Positions 45,901-58,448 of a DNA stretch of 64,000 bases are shown one piece after another. Numbering within the stretch: position 1 is the stretch's first letter; every line of letters begins with the position of its first letter. Location: NCBI RefSeq assembly GCF_000725125.1, contig NZ_JFCB01000010.1, positions 62,001 through 126,000 of the forward strand. The letters are read 5' to 3'. The translations under genes and the position numbers were made by a program. This DNA comes from Streptomyces toyocaensis. Its GTDB lineage: Bacteria; Actinomycetota; Actinomycetes; Streptomycetales; Streptomycetaceae. The notes under the pieces were generated by a model. The model was given only the letters and a program-made list of their open reading frames with translations. It did not search any database and was not told where the DNA came from.

Positions 45901-46578
45901 GAACACCCGCGCAACAGGCCCCGTCCCTTCGTGCGGGCCGAGCAGGAGAAGCGCCTGAAGGCCGCCGAGCGCGCGTACCAGCAGCTCGGCAAGGTGAACC
46001 CGCTCGCCCTGGAGGAGTTCGCGGCGCTCGAGGAACGCCACCAGTTCCTCAGCGAGCAGCTGGAGGACCTGAAGAAGACCCGCGCGGACCTGCTCCAGGT
46101 CGTCAAGGAGGTCGACGAACGCGTCGAACAGGTCTTCACCGAGGCCTACCGGGACACGGCCCGCGAGTTCGAGGGCGTCTTCTCCCGGCTGTTCCCGGGC
46201 GGGGAGGGACGCCTGGTGCTGACCGACCCGGACAACATGCTCACCACGGGTGTGGACGTCGAGGCGCGTCCGCCCGGCAAGAAGGTCAAGCGCCTGTCGC
46301 TGCTGTCGGGCGGCGAGCGCTCACTGACCGCCGTGGCGATGCTCGTGTCGATCTTCAAGGCGCGACCCAGCCCGTTCTACGTCATGGACGAGGTCGAGGC
46401 CGCCCTCGACGACACCAACCTCCAGCGGCTGATCCGGATCATGCAGGAGCTGCAGGAGGCCTCGCAGCTGATCGTGATCACGCACCAGAAGCGCACCATG
46501 GAGGTCGCCGACGCGCTGTACGGCGTCTCCATGCAGGGCGACGGCGTGTCCAAGGTCATCAGCCAGCGTCTGCGCTAG
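42964..46578 (+). CDS. smc: chromosome condensation protein SMC
   Basis: This protein of about 1204 residues is the structural-maintenance-of-chromosomes ATPase, which organises and segregates the nucleoid with ScpA/ScpB. Walker A is GPNGSGKSN (about 33-41). Two very long coiled coils flank a hinge near residues 505-680 (LTGLLGPAAELLTV, AAFGAAADALAV). The C-terminal signature is LLSGGERSLTAVAML with Walker B FYVMDEVEAALDD. I prefer GTG 42964, giving the VHLKALTLRGFKSF start, to ATG 42937, which adds nine residues and lacks a good ribosome site. Length is typical. Confidence 0.96.
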   Translation: MHLKALTLRGFKSFASATTLRFEPGITCVVGPNGSGKSNVVDALSWVMGEQGAKSLRGGKMEDVIFAGTTGRPPLGRAEVSLTIDNSDGALPIEYAEVTITRIMFRNGGSEYQINGDTCRLLDIQELLSDSGIGREMHVIVGQGRLDSVLHADPMGRRAFIEEAAGVLKHRKRKEKALRKLDAMQANLARVQDLTGELRRQLKPLGRQAAVARRAAVIQADLRDARLRLLADDLVRLREALQAEIADEAALKERKDAAETELKKALQREALLEDEVRRLSPRLQHAQQTWYELSQLAERVRGTISLADARVKSATSAPPEERRGRDPEDMEREAARIREQEAELEAALEAAERALEDTVAHRAELERELAREERRLKDAARAIADRREGLARLKGQVGAARSRAAAAQAEIERLAVAREEARERATAAQEEYETLRAEVDGLDAGDAELAERHEEAKRRLAEAEAALTAAREEVTAAERRRAATQARHDALALGLRRKDGSGALLGAKDRLTGLLGPAAELLTVTAGHEVPLAAAFGAAADALAVTSPSAAADAIRLLRKQDAGRAALLLAGTPDQPPAPLGTTAEGAAPRTAGHDDPVDAEPPAWRPAADLVRGPADLMPAVRRLLRGVVVVGTLEDAEELVHARPDLTAVTAEGDLLGAHFAHGGSAGAPSLLEVQASVDEAAAELEELAVRCEELAGAQEAAAGRRRECAALVEELGERRRAADREKSSVAQQLGRLAGQARGAAGEAERAGAAAARAQEALDKALTDVEELAERLAVAEEMPYEEEPDTSVRDRLAADGANARQTEMEARLQARTHEERVKALAGRADSLDRAARAEREARARAEQRRARLRHEAAVAGAVASGARQLLAHIEVSLARAAEERTAAEAAKARREQELARARTEGRDLKAELDKLTDSVHRGEVLGAEKRLRMEQLETRALEELGVEPAGLVSEYGPHQLVPPSPPAEGEQLPEDPEHPRNRPRPFVRAEQEKRLKAAERAYQQLGKVNPLALEEFAALEERHQFLSEQLEDLKKTRADLLQVVKEVDERVEQVFTEAYRDTAREFEGVFSRLFPGGEGRLVLTDPDNMLTTGVDVEARPPGKKVKRLSLLSGGERSLTAVAMLVSIFKARPSPFYVMDEVEAALDDTNLQRLIRIMQELQEASQLIVITHQKRTMEVADALYGVSMQGDGVSKVISQRLR

Positions 46579-46650
46579 AGCGACACGAAACCTTCAAGTT
46601 CTGAATGATCACTGCCCTGGCGCGTCTCCAAACTCACAGCCGCAGGGCTA

Positions 46651-46678
46651 TTGACTTCAAAAGTTGAAGTCATAGTCT
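46651..46678. promoter_or_regulatory. palindromic operator/promoter upstream of glcP
   Basis: A perfect 9-bp inverted repeat, TGACTTCAA-AAG-TTGAAGTCA, at 46652-46672 overlaps a TTGACT -35-like box. A possible TAGTCT -10 lies at 46673-46678 (spacer 16). ACCTTCA elements also recur near 46591, 46692 and 46702. The region precedes the glucose permease gene by about 92 bases. The regulator is unknown. Confidence 0.6.
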
Positions 46679-46770
46679 CTGCAATGTTGTTTTTACCTTC
46701 AGGTACCTTCAGCTGGACCCGAAGGGCTGACCCCCATCCGGCGATGTTGCCGGTGGCCCGAGGAGTACAC

Positions 46771-48189
46771 GTGACCAGCACGACGCAGGCACAGACATCA
46801 GGAGCCGGGACGGCTCACCCCGAGCATCTCGGGCACGTCGTCTTCATCGCGGCGGCGGCCGCCATGGGCGGCTTCCTCTTCGGCTACGACAGCTCCGTCA
46901 TCAACGGCGCCGTCGAGGCCATCCGCGACCGCTACGACATCGGCTCCGCCGCGCTCGCACAGGTCATCGCCGTCGCCCTGATCGGCTGTGCCATCGGCGC
47001 CGCGACGGCCGGCCGCATAGCCGACCGCATCGGCCGCATCCGGTGCATGCAGATCGCCGCGGTCCTGTTCACCGTCAGCGCCATCGGCTCCGCCCTGCCC
47101 TTCTCGCTGTACGACCTGGCCTTCTGGCGGATCGTCGGCGGCTTCGCCATCGGTATGGCATCCGTCATCGGCCCGGCCTACATCGCCGAGGTGGCCCCGC
47201 CCGCCTACCGCGGCCGGCTCGGCTCCTTCCAGCAGGCCGCGATCGTCGTCGGCATCGCCGTGTCGCAGCTGGTCAACTGGGGCATCCTGAACGCCGCCGA
47301 CGGCGACCAGCGCGGTGAGATCATGGGCCTGGAGGCCTGGCAGGTCATGCTCGGCGTCATGGTCGTGCCCGCGGTCCTCTACGGTCTGCTCTCCTTCGCC
47401 ATCCCCGAGTCCCCGCGCTACCTGATCTCCGTGGGCAAGCACGGGCGCGCCCGTCAGATCCTCGAAGAGGTCGAGGGCAAGGGGATCGACCTGGACGCCC
47501 GCGTCACCGAGATCGAGTCGGCGATGCGCCGTGACGAGAAGTCCAGCTTCAAGGACCTGCTCGGTGGCAGCTTCTTCTTCAAGCCGATCGTCTGGATCGG
47601 CATCGGGCTGTCCGTCTTCCAGCAGTTCGTCGGCATCAACGTCGCCTTCTACTACTCGGCGACGCTGTGGCAGTCGGTCGGCGTCGACCCGACGGCCTCG
47701 TTCCTCTACTCCTTCACCACGTCGATCATCAACATCGTCGGTACCGTCATCGCGATGATCTTCGTCGACCGCATCGGCCGCAGGCCGCTCGCCATCATCG
47801 GCTCCGTCGGCATGGTGATCGGACTCGCGCTGGAGGCCTGGGCCTTCTCGTACGACCTCGTCGACGGCCGGCTGCCCGCCACCCAGGGCTGGGTCGCCCT
47901 GATCGCCGCGCACGTCTTCGTCCTCTTCTTCGCCCTGTCGTGGGGTGTGGTCGTCTGGGTCATGCTCGGCGAGATGTTCCCCAACCGCATCCGCGCCGCC
48001 GCCCTCGGTGTCGCCGCCGCCGCGCAGTGGATCGCCAACTGGGCCATCACCGCGAGCTTCCCCTCGCTGGCCGACTGGAACCTGTCGGTCACCTATGTGA
48101 TCTACACGGCCTTCGCCGCGCTCTCCATCCCGTTCGTCCTGAAGTTCGTCAAGGAGACGAAGGGCAAGTCCCTGGAGGAGATGGGCTGA
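46771..48189 (+). CDS. glcP: glucose permease (MFS sugar transporter)
   Basis: This 472-residue, 12-TM major-facilitator sugar porter matches GlcP of S. coelicolor in length and location. It takes up glucose by proton symport. Signatures are GGFLFGYDSSVINGA (TM1), RIADRIGRIRC (loop 2-3), PESPRYL before the central loop, QQFVGINVAFYYSATLW (TM7) and DRIGRRPLAIIG (loop 8-9). GTG 46771 has AGGAG five bases upstream. It lies between smc and ftsY but is functionally unrelated to either. The upstream palindrome fits the known glucose-inducible expression. Confidence 0.93.
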   Translation: MTSTTQAQTSGAGTAHPEHLGHVVFIAAAAAMGGFLFGYDSSVINGAVEAIRDRYDIGSAALAQVIAVALIGCAIGAATAGRIADRIGRIRCMQIAAVLFTVSAIGSALPFSLYDLAFWRIVGGFAIGMASVIGPAYIAEVAPPAYRGRLGSFQQAAIVVGIAVSQLVNWGILNAADGDQRGEIMGLEAWQVMLGVMVVPAVLYGLLSFAIPESPRYLISVGKHGRARQILEEVEGKGIDLDARVTEIESAMRRDEKSSFKDLLGGSFFFKPIVWIGIGLSVFQQFVGINVAFYYSATLWQSVGVDPTASFLYSFTTSIINIVGTVIAMIFVDRIGRRPLAIIGSVGMVIGLALEAWAFSYDLVDGRLPATQGWVALIAAHVFVLFFALSWGVVVWVMLGEMFPNRIRAAALGVAAAAQWIANWAITASFPSLADWNLSVTYVIYTAFAALSIPFVLKFVKETKGKSLEEMG

Positions 48190-48416
48190 GCGGCAGCCCG
48201 ACGAGCCCGGGGAGAAGGGCTCACGTCCCCGCTGCCCCTCTCCTCTTATCCCCCCACCCGCCGCCCCGGCCCGGTCACCCTCCGAGCCGGGGCGGCGGCA
48301 TGTCCGCGCCGGCGGCCGCCCGGGCCGGGCGGCCGGCCGCACCGCGCGGCACGGACCGTCCGGCGCGGGCCGCGATCGGCGCGCGTGGGGCACCCATGGC
48401 CGATACTGGACGCGTT

Positions 48417-49619
48417 ATGGACATCGTCATCCTTGCTGTAGTCATCGCCGTGGTCGTGCTCGGCGCGCTCGGCGGGCTCATCGTCGGCAGCCGGCGCAAG
48501 AAGCCGCTGCCCCCGCCGCCGCCCGCCGCGCCCGACATCACCGCCCCTCCGGCCGAGCCGCACGTCGGCGAAGAGGCCGAGACGCCGCGGGAGGAACCGC
48601 GGCGCACCATCGAGGAGGTTGATCTTCCGGCGGGCGCCGGTCCCGTCGTCATCGAGGAACCGCCCGCCGCCGAGGCTCCGGTCATCGAGATCCCGGAGCC
48701 CACCGCCGGCCGGCTGGTCCGGCTGCGCGCCCGTCTCTCCCGTTCGCAGAACGCCCTGGGCAAGGGCCTGCTCACCCTGCTGTCCCGTGAGCACCTCGAC
48801 GAGGACACCTGGGAGGAGATGGAAGACATCCTGATCACCGCCGACGTCGGGGTGCAGCCCACCCAGGAACTGGTCGAGCGGCTGCGTGAGCGCGTGCGGG
48901 TGCTCGGCACCCGCACCCCCGCGGAGCTGCGCGGACTGCTCCGCGAGGAGCTCGTCACGCTGGTCGATCCCACCATGGACCGCACCGTGCACACCGAGAA
49001 CGCGGCCGGGGGCCCCGGCGTCGTGATGGTCGTCGGCGTCAACGGCACGGGCAAGACCACCACCACAGGCAAGCTCGCCCGCGTCCTGGTCGCCGACGGC
49101 AACACCGTCGTCCTCGGCGCCGCCGACACCTTCCGCGCCGCCGCCGCCGACCAGCTCCAGACCTGGGGCCAGCGGGTCGGCGCCCACACCGTGCGCGGTC
49201 CGGAGGGCGGCGACCCGGCCTCCGTCGCGTTCGACGCGGTCAAGGAGGGCAAGGACATGGCCGCCGACGCGGTGCTCATCGACACCGCCGGGCGGCTGCA
49301 CACCAAGACCGGCCTCATGGACGAGCTCGGCAAGGTCAAGCGCGTCGTGGAGAAGCAGGCCCCACTGGACGAGGTGCTGCTCGTGCTCGACGCCACCACC
49401 GGTCAGAACGGTCTGGTCCAGGCCCGGGTCTTCGCCGAGGTCGTCGACATCACCGGCATCGTGCTCACCAAGCTGGACGGCACGGCCAAGGGCGGCATCG
49501 TGATCGCGGTGCAGCGCGAGCTGGGCGTTCCGGTCAAGCTGATCGGGCTCGGCGAGGGCGCGGACGACCTGGCGCCGTTCGAGCCGGAGGCGTTCGTGGA
49601 CGCGCTCATCGGGGAGTGA
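48417..49619 (+). CDS. ftsY: SRP receptor FtsY
   Basis: This protein of about 400 residues is the GTPase receptor that docks SRP-bound ribosomes at the membrane. It has an N-terminal hydrophobic anchor (DIVILAVVIAVVVLGALGGL, residues 2-21), a Pro/Glu-rich A domain, then the NG GTPase domain: G1 GVNGTGKTTTTGKLA (about 205), DTFRAAAADQL, DTAGR and TKLDGTAKGG. Start ATG 48417 gives the anchor directly at the N-terminus; ATG 48396 adds seven residues. Ffh, its partner, is also in this window. Confidence 0.95.
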   Translation: MDIVILAVVIAVVVLGALGGLIVGSRRKKPLPPPPPAAPDITAPPAEPHVGEEAETPREEPRRTIEEVDLPAGAGPVVIEEPPAAEAPVIEIPEPTAGRLVRLRARLSRSQNALGKGLLTLLSREHLDEDTWEEMEDILITADVGVQPTQELVERLRERVRVLGTRTPAELRGLLREELVTLVDPTMDRTVHTENAAGGPGVVMVVGVNGTGKTTTTGKLARVLVADGNTVVLGAADTFRAAAADQLQTWGQRVGAHTVRGPEGGDPASVAFDAVKEGKDMAADAVLIDTAGRLHTKTGLMDELGKVKRVVEKQAPLDEVLLVLDATTGQNGLVQARVFAEVVDITGIVLTKLDGTAKGGIVIAVQRELGVPVKLIGLGEGADDLAPFEPEAFVDALIGE

Positions 49620-49648
49620 ACCCCCGGCCTGGATCCGGCAGACGCGAG

Positions 49649-49688
49649 GAAGCGCCCGTCCCCGAACCGATCGGGGGACGGGCGCTTC
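49649..49688 (+). terminator. terminator after ftsY
   Basis: A perfect 15-bp stem (GAAGCGCCCGTCCCC and complement) with a 10-base loop starts 29 bases past ftsY and faces the convergent primase-like gene. Confidence 0.8.
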
Positions 49689-49703
49689 GCCGTGTCGGGG
49701 CTG

Positions 49704-50369
49704 CTACCTGCCCGAGCGGTGCGCCACATACGCCAGCGTGCCCAGCAGCAGACGTGCCTCGGGCGGCCGGGAGGCCGAGTCCAGGGCGGGGGAGCGCAGC
49801 CAGCGCACCGGGCCGAGGCCGCCCCGGTCGGACGGGGGTGCCGTGATGTGCGCACCGCGGCCGAGACCGCGTACGTCCAGGGCGGCCGGGTCGTCCCAGC
49901 CCATGCGGTAGAGCAGTTCGGACAGGGCGGCGGCGGCACCGGGGGCGACGAAGAAGTGCGCGCGGCCCTCGGGCGTGGCGGCGACCGGGCCGACCGGCAG
50001 GCCCATGCGCTCCAGCCGGACCAGGGCGTGGCGCCCCACGGACTCGGCCACCTCGATCAGGTCGAACGTCCGGCCCACCGGCAGCATCAGCGAGGCGCCC
50101 GGGAACTCGGACCAGAGCGCGGTCACCTCGTCCAGGGGTGCCCCGGCGCGGATCACCGGCGCGTGGTCCAGCGGATGGGCGCCGGGTGCCGGGCACCGGG
50201 CGCGCCCGCACGAGCAGGAGCCCGCGGCGGCCCGGACACCCGGCACCACGTCCCAGCCCCACAGCCCGGTGTACTCCGCCGCCACGGTGGCGTCCGACGA
50301 GCGGTTCCGGCGGCGCGAGCCGGACCGGATGTCGCGAATGCCCCGGCTGATGCCGATCGTGAAGCCCAT
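49704..50369 (-). CDS. primase/polymerase N-terminal-domain-like protein
   Basis: This 221-residue protein resembles the N-terminal domain of bifunctional DNA primase/polymerase (prim-pol) proteins. Recognisable parts are an early GWDVVPGV, a CSCGRARCPAPGAHPLD cysteine cluster and GVP-like LMLPVGRTFDLIEV. The catalytic Asp pair of active prim-pols is not clearly present, so activity is doubtful and the protein is probably a non-replicative homologue. ATG 50369 follows GGAGGGGGC. It is convergent with ftsY and divergent from nsdA. Confidence 0.72.
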   Translation of the reverse strand: MGFTIGISRGIRDIRSGSRRRNRSSDATVAAEYTGLWGWDVVPGVRAAAGSCSCGRARCPAPGAHPLDHAPVIRAGAPLDEVTALWSEFPGASLMLPVGRTFDLIEVAESVGRHALVRLERMGLPVGPVAATPEGRAHFFVAPGAAAALSELLYRMGWDDPAALDVRGLGRGAHITAPPSDRGGLGPVRWLRSPALDSASRPPEARLLLGTLAYVAHRSGR

Positions 50370-50815
50370 GCCCCCTCCAACGGGTTCGACGCTCCGATGG
50401 TCACGCAACGGACGCGTGATGTGACGCTCTGTTTCCGGCTTCCCCGCGTCCGTGTGCCCAACCCGCGCTCCGGTGAGCCCGGGGTGGTGCGTCGGAGGGC
50501 GCGCGCCCCTGCCCGCATCGCTGCATCCACTCGTGGCTGTGCTGTGTCAAGTCAATCGCGGGCCGACGGCGGTGAGTTCATTCGAAGGGGTGGCGAATGG
50601 TGGCGATTGCGGTTCCGCCATGGTGGGGCGGGTGATCGTAGGGTTACTTTGTGTGCACGGCTTCTTGGGGCACATGCACTCGTGGGTATGCCGGAGGCAA
50701 CTCGGCTTCCCGTTCGAAGGGCGGCAACAGCCGGACGGGCGGCCCCGACAACCGGCATTCTGATAAGGCTTGGCGCACTCAGCGACAAGTGGTCTTCAGG
50801 GATGGGGGCGTTCCA
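50370..50815. other. intergenic region upstream of nsdA
   Basis: This 446-base divergent gap holds the promoters of the primase-like gene and nsdA. A TAGGGT -10-like box lies near 50639-50644, overlapping a weak BldD-like dyad at 50631-50648. No open frame here has coding character. Confidence 0.4.
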
Positions 50816-54333
<3,518 letters not shown>

Positions 54334-54362
54334 CCGCGGGCGAACGGAACAGGAGCCGCCGG

Positions 54363-56804
54363 GTGACGGGAACGGACATGCGAAGCGAGACAGCGGACTC
54401 GGGACCCAGCGGCTACGCGGCGGCCCGGCTGCGCCTTCTCAACGAGCAGGCGCGGTCCGGGCCGCCGCGCCGTGCCGCTCTCGCGGACCTCACGGACCAG
54501 TGGCTCAGCGGACTGTTCACGGCAGGCACCGAAGGGGCGCGCGGAGTGTCCCTGGTCGCCGTGGGTGGCTACGGGCGCGCGGAGCTGTCCCCGCGCAGCG
54601 ACCTCGACCTGCTCCTGCTGCACGACGGTGGCGACCCCCGTGAGGTCGCCGCCCTCGCGGACCGCCTCTGGTACCCCGTCTGGGACCTCGGCCTCGCCCT
54701 CGACCACTCCGTCCGCACCCCGGCCGAGGCCCGCCGGACCGCGGGCGAGGACCTCAAGGTCCAGCTCGGCCTGCTCGACGCCCGGCACATCGCCGGCGAC
54801 CTCGGCCTCACCACCGCACTGCGCACGGCCGTGCTCGCCGACTGGCGCAACCAGGCGCCGAAACGGCTCCCCGCCCTGCGGGAGATGTGCGAGGAACGCG
54901 CCGGACGGCAGGGCGAACTGCAGTACCTCCTGGAGCCCGACCTCAAGGAGGCCCGCGGTGGCCTGCGCGACGCCACCGCCCTGCGCGCGGTGGCCGCCTC
55001 CTGGCTCGCCGACGCACCGCGCGAGGGCCTGGCCGACGCCCGCCGCCGGCTCCTCGACGTACGCGACGCCCTGCATCTGACGACCGGCCGGGCCACCGAC
55101 CGGCTCGCGCTCCAGGAGCAGGACCAGGTCGCGGCCGAACTCGGTCTGCTCGACGCGGACGTGCTGCTGCGCCAGGTCTACGAGGCCGCGCGGGTCATCG
55201 CCTACGCCGGTGACGTCACCTGGCGCGAAGTGGGGCGCGTGCTGCGCTCCCGCGCGGTACGACCCCGGCTGCGCGCCATGCTCGGCGGCGGCAAACCGGT
55301 GCCCGGGCGCTCCCCTCTGGCCGAGGGCGTCGTGGAACAGGACGGCGAGGTGGTACTCGCCCGCGCCGCGCGCCCCGAACGCGACCTTGTGCTTCCCCTG
55401 CGCGCCGCGGCCGCCGCCGCCCAGGCCGGGCTCCCGCTCTCGCCGCACGCCGTACGGCGCATGGCGGCCGGCGCCCGCCCCCTGCCCACACCCTGGCCCG
55501 CCGAGGCGCGGGAACAACTGGTGACCCTGCTGGGCTCGGGTGGGCCCACGGTGCAGGTCTGGGAGGCGCTGGAGGCGGAGGGGCTGGTCAACAGCCTGCT
55601 CCCGGACTGGGAACGGGTCCGTTGCCGCCCCCAGCGCAACGCGGTCCACCTGTGGACCGTGGACCGGCACCTCATCGAGACCGCGGTGCGCGCCTCCGAG
55701 TTCACCCGGCGCGTGCACCGACCCGACCTGCTGCTGGTCGCCGCGCTGCTGCACGACATCGGCAAGGGCTGGCCCGGCGACCATGCGGTTACCGGCGAGG
55801 TCATCGCCCAGGACGTGGCCGCCCGCATCGGTTTCGACCATCAGGACGTCGCCGTGATCGCCACTCTCGTACGTCACCACCTCCTGCTCGTCGAGACCGC
55901 CACCCGGCGCGACCTGGAGGACCCCGCCACCGTGCGCGCGGTCGCGGAGGCCGTCCGCTCCCAGGGCACCCTCGACCTGCTGCACGCCCTCACGGAGGCG
56001 GACGCACTCGCCACCGGACCGGCGGCCTGGTCGTCGTGGCGCGCCTCGCTCGTGGCCGACCTGGTCGGGCGGGTCTCCGCCGTGCTGTCCGGAGACGTCC
56101 CGGCCGACCCCGCGGAGGCCTCGCCCACCGCGGAGCACGAGCGGCTCGCCCTCGAGGCCGTCGCCACGGGCGCGCCCGTCCTGTCCCTGCGGGCCAGGAC
56201 GGAACCGGCCGCCGAACCCGCCGGCGACCCCGAGCCGCTGGGCGTGGAGCTGCTCATCGCCGTACCCGACCAGGTCGGCGTGCTGCCCGCGGCGGCCGGG
56301 GTGCTCGCCCTGCACCGGCTGACCGTGCGGACCGCCGAGCTGCGGGCCCTGGACCTCCCCGACGGGGTGGACGGCTCCGTGCTCCTGCTGGACTGGCGGG
56401 TCGCCGCGGAGTACGGCTCCCTGCCCCAGGCCACCCGGCTCCGCGCCGACCTCGTACGCGCCCTGGACGGCAGCCTCGACATCGCGGGCCGCCTCGCCGA
56501 GCGGGACGCCGCGTACCCCAGGCGGCGCGGCGTGGTCGCGCCCCCGCCGCGCGTGACGGTCGCCCCGGCCGCGTCCCGGCACGCCACGGTGATCGAGGTC
56601 CGCGCACACGACGCCCCCGGGCTGTTGTTCCGCATCGGGCGGGCGCTGGAGGACGCCGGCCTGCGCGTACGCAGCGCGCACGCCGGCACGCTGGGCGCGA
56701 ACGCGGTCGACGCCTTCTACGTCACCGGCTCCGACGGCGCGCCGCTGCCCGCCGAGGAGGCCGTGGCGGTGGCCCGGAAACTGGAAGAGACGCTACGTGG
56801 GTGA
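54363..56804 (+). CDS. glnD: PII-protein nucleotidyltransferase GlnD
   Basis: This 813-residue GlnD modifies and demodifies GlnK. In Streptomyces its donor is ATP (adenylylation), known from S. coelicolor. Domains are a nucleotidyltransferase (GGYGRAELSPRSDLDLLLL, about 67-85), a helical GlnD linker, an HD hydrolase domain (LLHDIGKG, about 461-468, with H/D metal ligands) and two C-terminal ACT domains (about 626-690 and 742-810). GTG 54363 has AGGAG seven bases upstream; ATG 54378 is an alternative. It ends the nitrogen operon, 83 bases before ffh. Confidence 0.95.
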   Translation: MTGTDMRSETADSGPSGYAAARLRLLNEQARSGPPRRAALADLTDQWLSGLFTAGTEGARGVSLVAVGGYGRAELSPRSDLDLLLLHDGGDPREVAALADRLWYPVWDLGLALDHSVRTPAEARRTAGEDLKVQLGLLDARHIAGDLGLTTALRTAVLADWRNQAPKRLPALREMCEERAGRQGELQYLLEPDLKEARGGLRDATALRAVAASWLADAPREGLADARRRLLDVRDALHLTTGRATDRLALQEQDQVAAELGLLDADVLLRQVYEAARVIAYAGDVTWREVGRVLRSRAVRPRLRAMLGGGKPVPGRSPLAEGVVEQDGEVVLARAARPERDLVLPLRAAAAAAQAGLPLSPHAVRRMAAGARPLPTPWPAEAREQLVTLLGSGGPTVQVWEALEAEGLVNSLLPDWERVRCRPQRNAVHLWTVDRHLIETAVRASEFTRRVHRPDLLLVAALLHDIGKGWPGDHAVTGEVIAQDVAARIGFDHQDVAVIATLVRHHLLLVETATRRDLEDPATVRAVAEAVRSQGTLDLLHALTEADALATGPAAWSSWRASLVADLVGRVSAVLSGDVPADPAEASPTAEHERLALEAVATGAPVLSLRARTEPAAEPAGDPEPLGVELLIAVPDQVGVLPAAAGVLALHRLTVRTAELRALDLPDGVDGSVLLLDWRVAAEYGSLPQATRLRADLVRALDGSLDIAGRLAERDAAYPRRRGVVAPPPRVTVAPAASRHATVIEVRAHDAPGLLFRIGRALEDAGLRVRSAHAGTLGANAVDAFYVTGSDGAPLPAEEAVAVARKLEETLRG

Positions 56805-56887
56805 GGACACTCCGGCGTCCCCCCGCGCCGGGATACCCTGGAGGGCGATTCCCCAGCCTGTCTCCGACTCCGAGGACCGACGCCGCC

Positions 56888-58435
56888 GTGTTCGATACTC
56901 TTTCCGATCGCCTTTCAGCGACCTTCAAGAACTTGCGCGGCAAGGGGCGCTTGAGCGAAGCGGACATCGACGCCACGGCGCGTGAGATCCGCATCGCCCT
57001 CCTTGAGGCGGACGTGGCCCTGCCGGTCGTCCGCACGTTCATCAAGAACGTCAAGGAGCGCGCGCTCGGTGCCGAGGTCTCCAAGGCGCTGAACCCCGCC
57101 CAGCAGGTGCTGAAGATCGTGAACGACGAGCTCGTCACGATCCTGGGCGGCGAGACCCGCCGGCTGCGCTTCGCCAAGCAGCCCCCCACCGTGATCATGC
57201 TGGCCGGTCTGCAGGGTGCCGGTAAGACCACCCTCGCGGGCAAGCTCGGCCGCTGGCTGAAGGAGCAGGGCCACTCGCCGGTGCTGGTCGCCGCCGACCT
57301 CCAGCGCCCGAACGCCGTCAACCAGCTGAGCGTCGTCGCCGAGCGCGCGGGCGTGGCCGTCTACGCGCCCGAGCCGGGCAACGGCGTGGGCGACCCGGTG
57401 AAGGTGGCCAAGGACTCCATCGAGTTCGCGCGGACCAAGGTCCACGACATCGTGATCGTGGACACCGCCGGCCGCCTGGGCATCGACCAGGAGATGATGC
57501 AGCAGGCCGCGGACATCCGCGACGCCGTCCGGCCCGACGAGATCCTGTTCGTCGTCGACGCGATGATCGGTCAGGACGCGGTCAACACCGCGGAGGCCTT
57601 CCGTGACGGCGTCGGCTTCGACGGCGTCGTGCTCTCCAAGCTCGACGGTGACGCGCGCGGTGGTGCGGCGCTGTCGATCCGGCAGATCACCGGCAAGCCG
57701 ATCATGTTCGCGTCCAACGGTGAGAAGCTCGACGACTTCGACGCCTTCCACCCGGACCGGATGGCCTCCCGCATCCTCGACATGGGTGACCTGCTCACCC
57801 TGATCGAGCAGGCGGAGAAGACGTTCAGTCAGGAAGAGGCCGAGAAGATGGCCTCCAAGCTGGCGTCGAAGAAGGGCCAGGACTTCACCCTGGACGACTT
57901 CCTGGCCCAGATGGAGCAGGTCAGGAAGATGGGCAGCATCAGCAAGCTGCTCGGCATGCTGCCCGGCATGGGTCAGATCAAGGACCAGATCAACAACCTC
58001 GACGAGCGGGACGTCGACCGCACCGCCGCGATCATCAAGTCGATGACCCCGGCGGAGCGCCAGGAGCCGACGATCATCAACGGCTCGCGCCGGGCCCGTA
58101 TCGCCAAGGGCTCCGGTGTCGACGTCAGCGCGGTGAAGAACCTGGTCGAGCGGTTCTTCGAGGCGCGGAAGATGATGTCCCGCATGGCTCAGGGCGGCGG
58201 CATGCCGGGGATGCCCGGGATGCCGGGCATGGGCGGCGGTCCCGGCCGGACGAAGAAGAAGCAGAAGCAGGCCAAGGGCAAGCAGCGCTCCGGCAACCCG
58301 ATGAAGCGCAAGCAGCAGGAGCAGGAGGCCGCCGCGCGCCGTGCCGCCGCCGCGGAGGGCGGCGCCTTCGGTCTGCCGCAGCAGGGTGGCAAGGACTTCG
58401 AGCTGCCCGACGAGTTCAAGAAGTTCATGGGCTGA
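56888..58435 (+). CDS. ffh: signal recognition particle protein Ffh
   Basis: This 515-residue SRP54 homologue binds signal peptides and SRP RNA and delivers nascent membrane proteins to FtsY. NG domain: G1 GLQGAGKTTLAGKLG (about 106), DLQRPNAVNQL, DTAGR, SKLDGDARGG. The Met-rich M domain includes LLGMLPGMG and MPGMPGMPGMGGG, followed by a long Lys/Gln tail (KKKQKQAKGKQRSG). GTG 56888. A 20-bp hairpin closes the transcript. SRP RNA is not in this window. Confidence 0.97.
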   Translation: MFDTLSDRLSATFKNLRGKGRLSEADIDATAREIRIALLEADVALPVVRTFIKNVKERALGAEVSKALNPAQQVLKIVNDELVTILGGETRRLRFAKQPPTVIMLAGLQGAGKTTLAGKLGRWLKEQGHSPVLVAADLQRPNAVNQLSVVAERAGVAVYAPEPGNGVGDPVKVAKDSIEFARTKVHDIVIVDTAGRLGIDQEMMQQAADIRDAVRPDEILFVVDAMIGQDAVNTAEAFRDGVGFDGVVLSKLDGDARGGAALSIRQITGKPIMFASNGEKLDDFDAFHPDRMASRILDMGDLLTLIEQAEKTFSQEEAEKMASKLASKKGQDFTLDDFLAQMEQVRKMGSISKLLGMLPGMGQIKDQINNLDERDVDRTAAIIKSMTPAERQEPTIINGSRRARIAKGSGVDVSAVKNLVERFFEARKMMSRMAQGGGMPGMPGMPGMGGGPGRTKKKQKQAKGKQRSGNPMKRKQQEQEAAARRAAAAEGGAFGLPQQGGKDFELPDEFKKFMG

Positions 58436-58448
58436 GGCCCTCGCCCGC

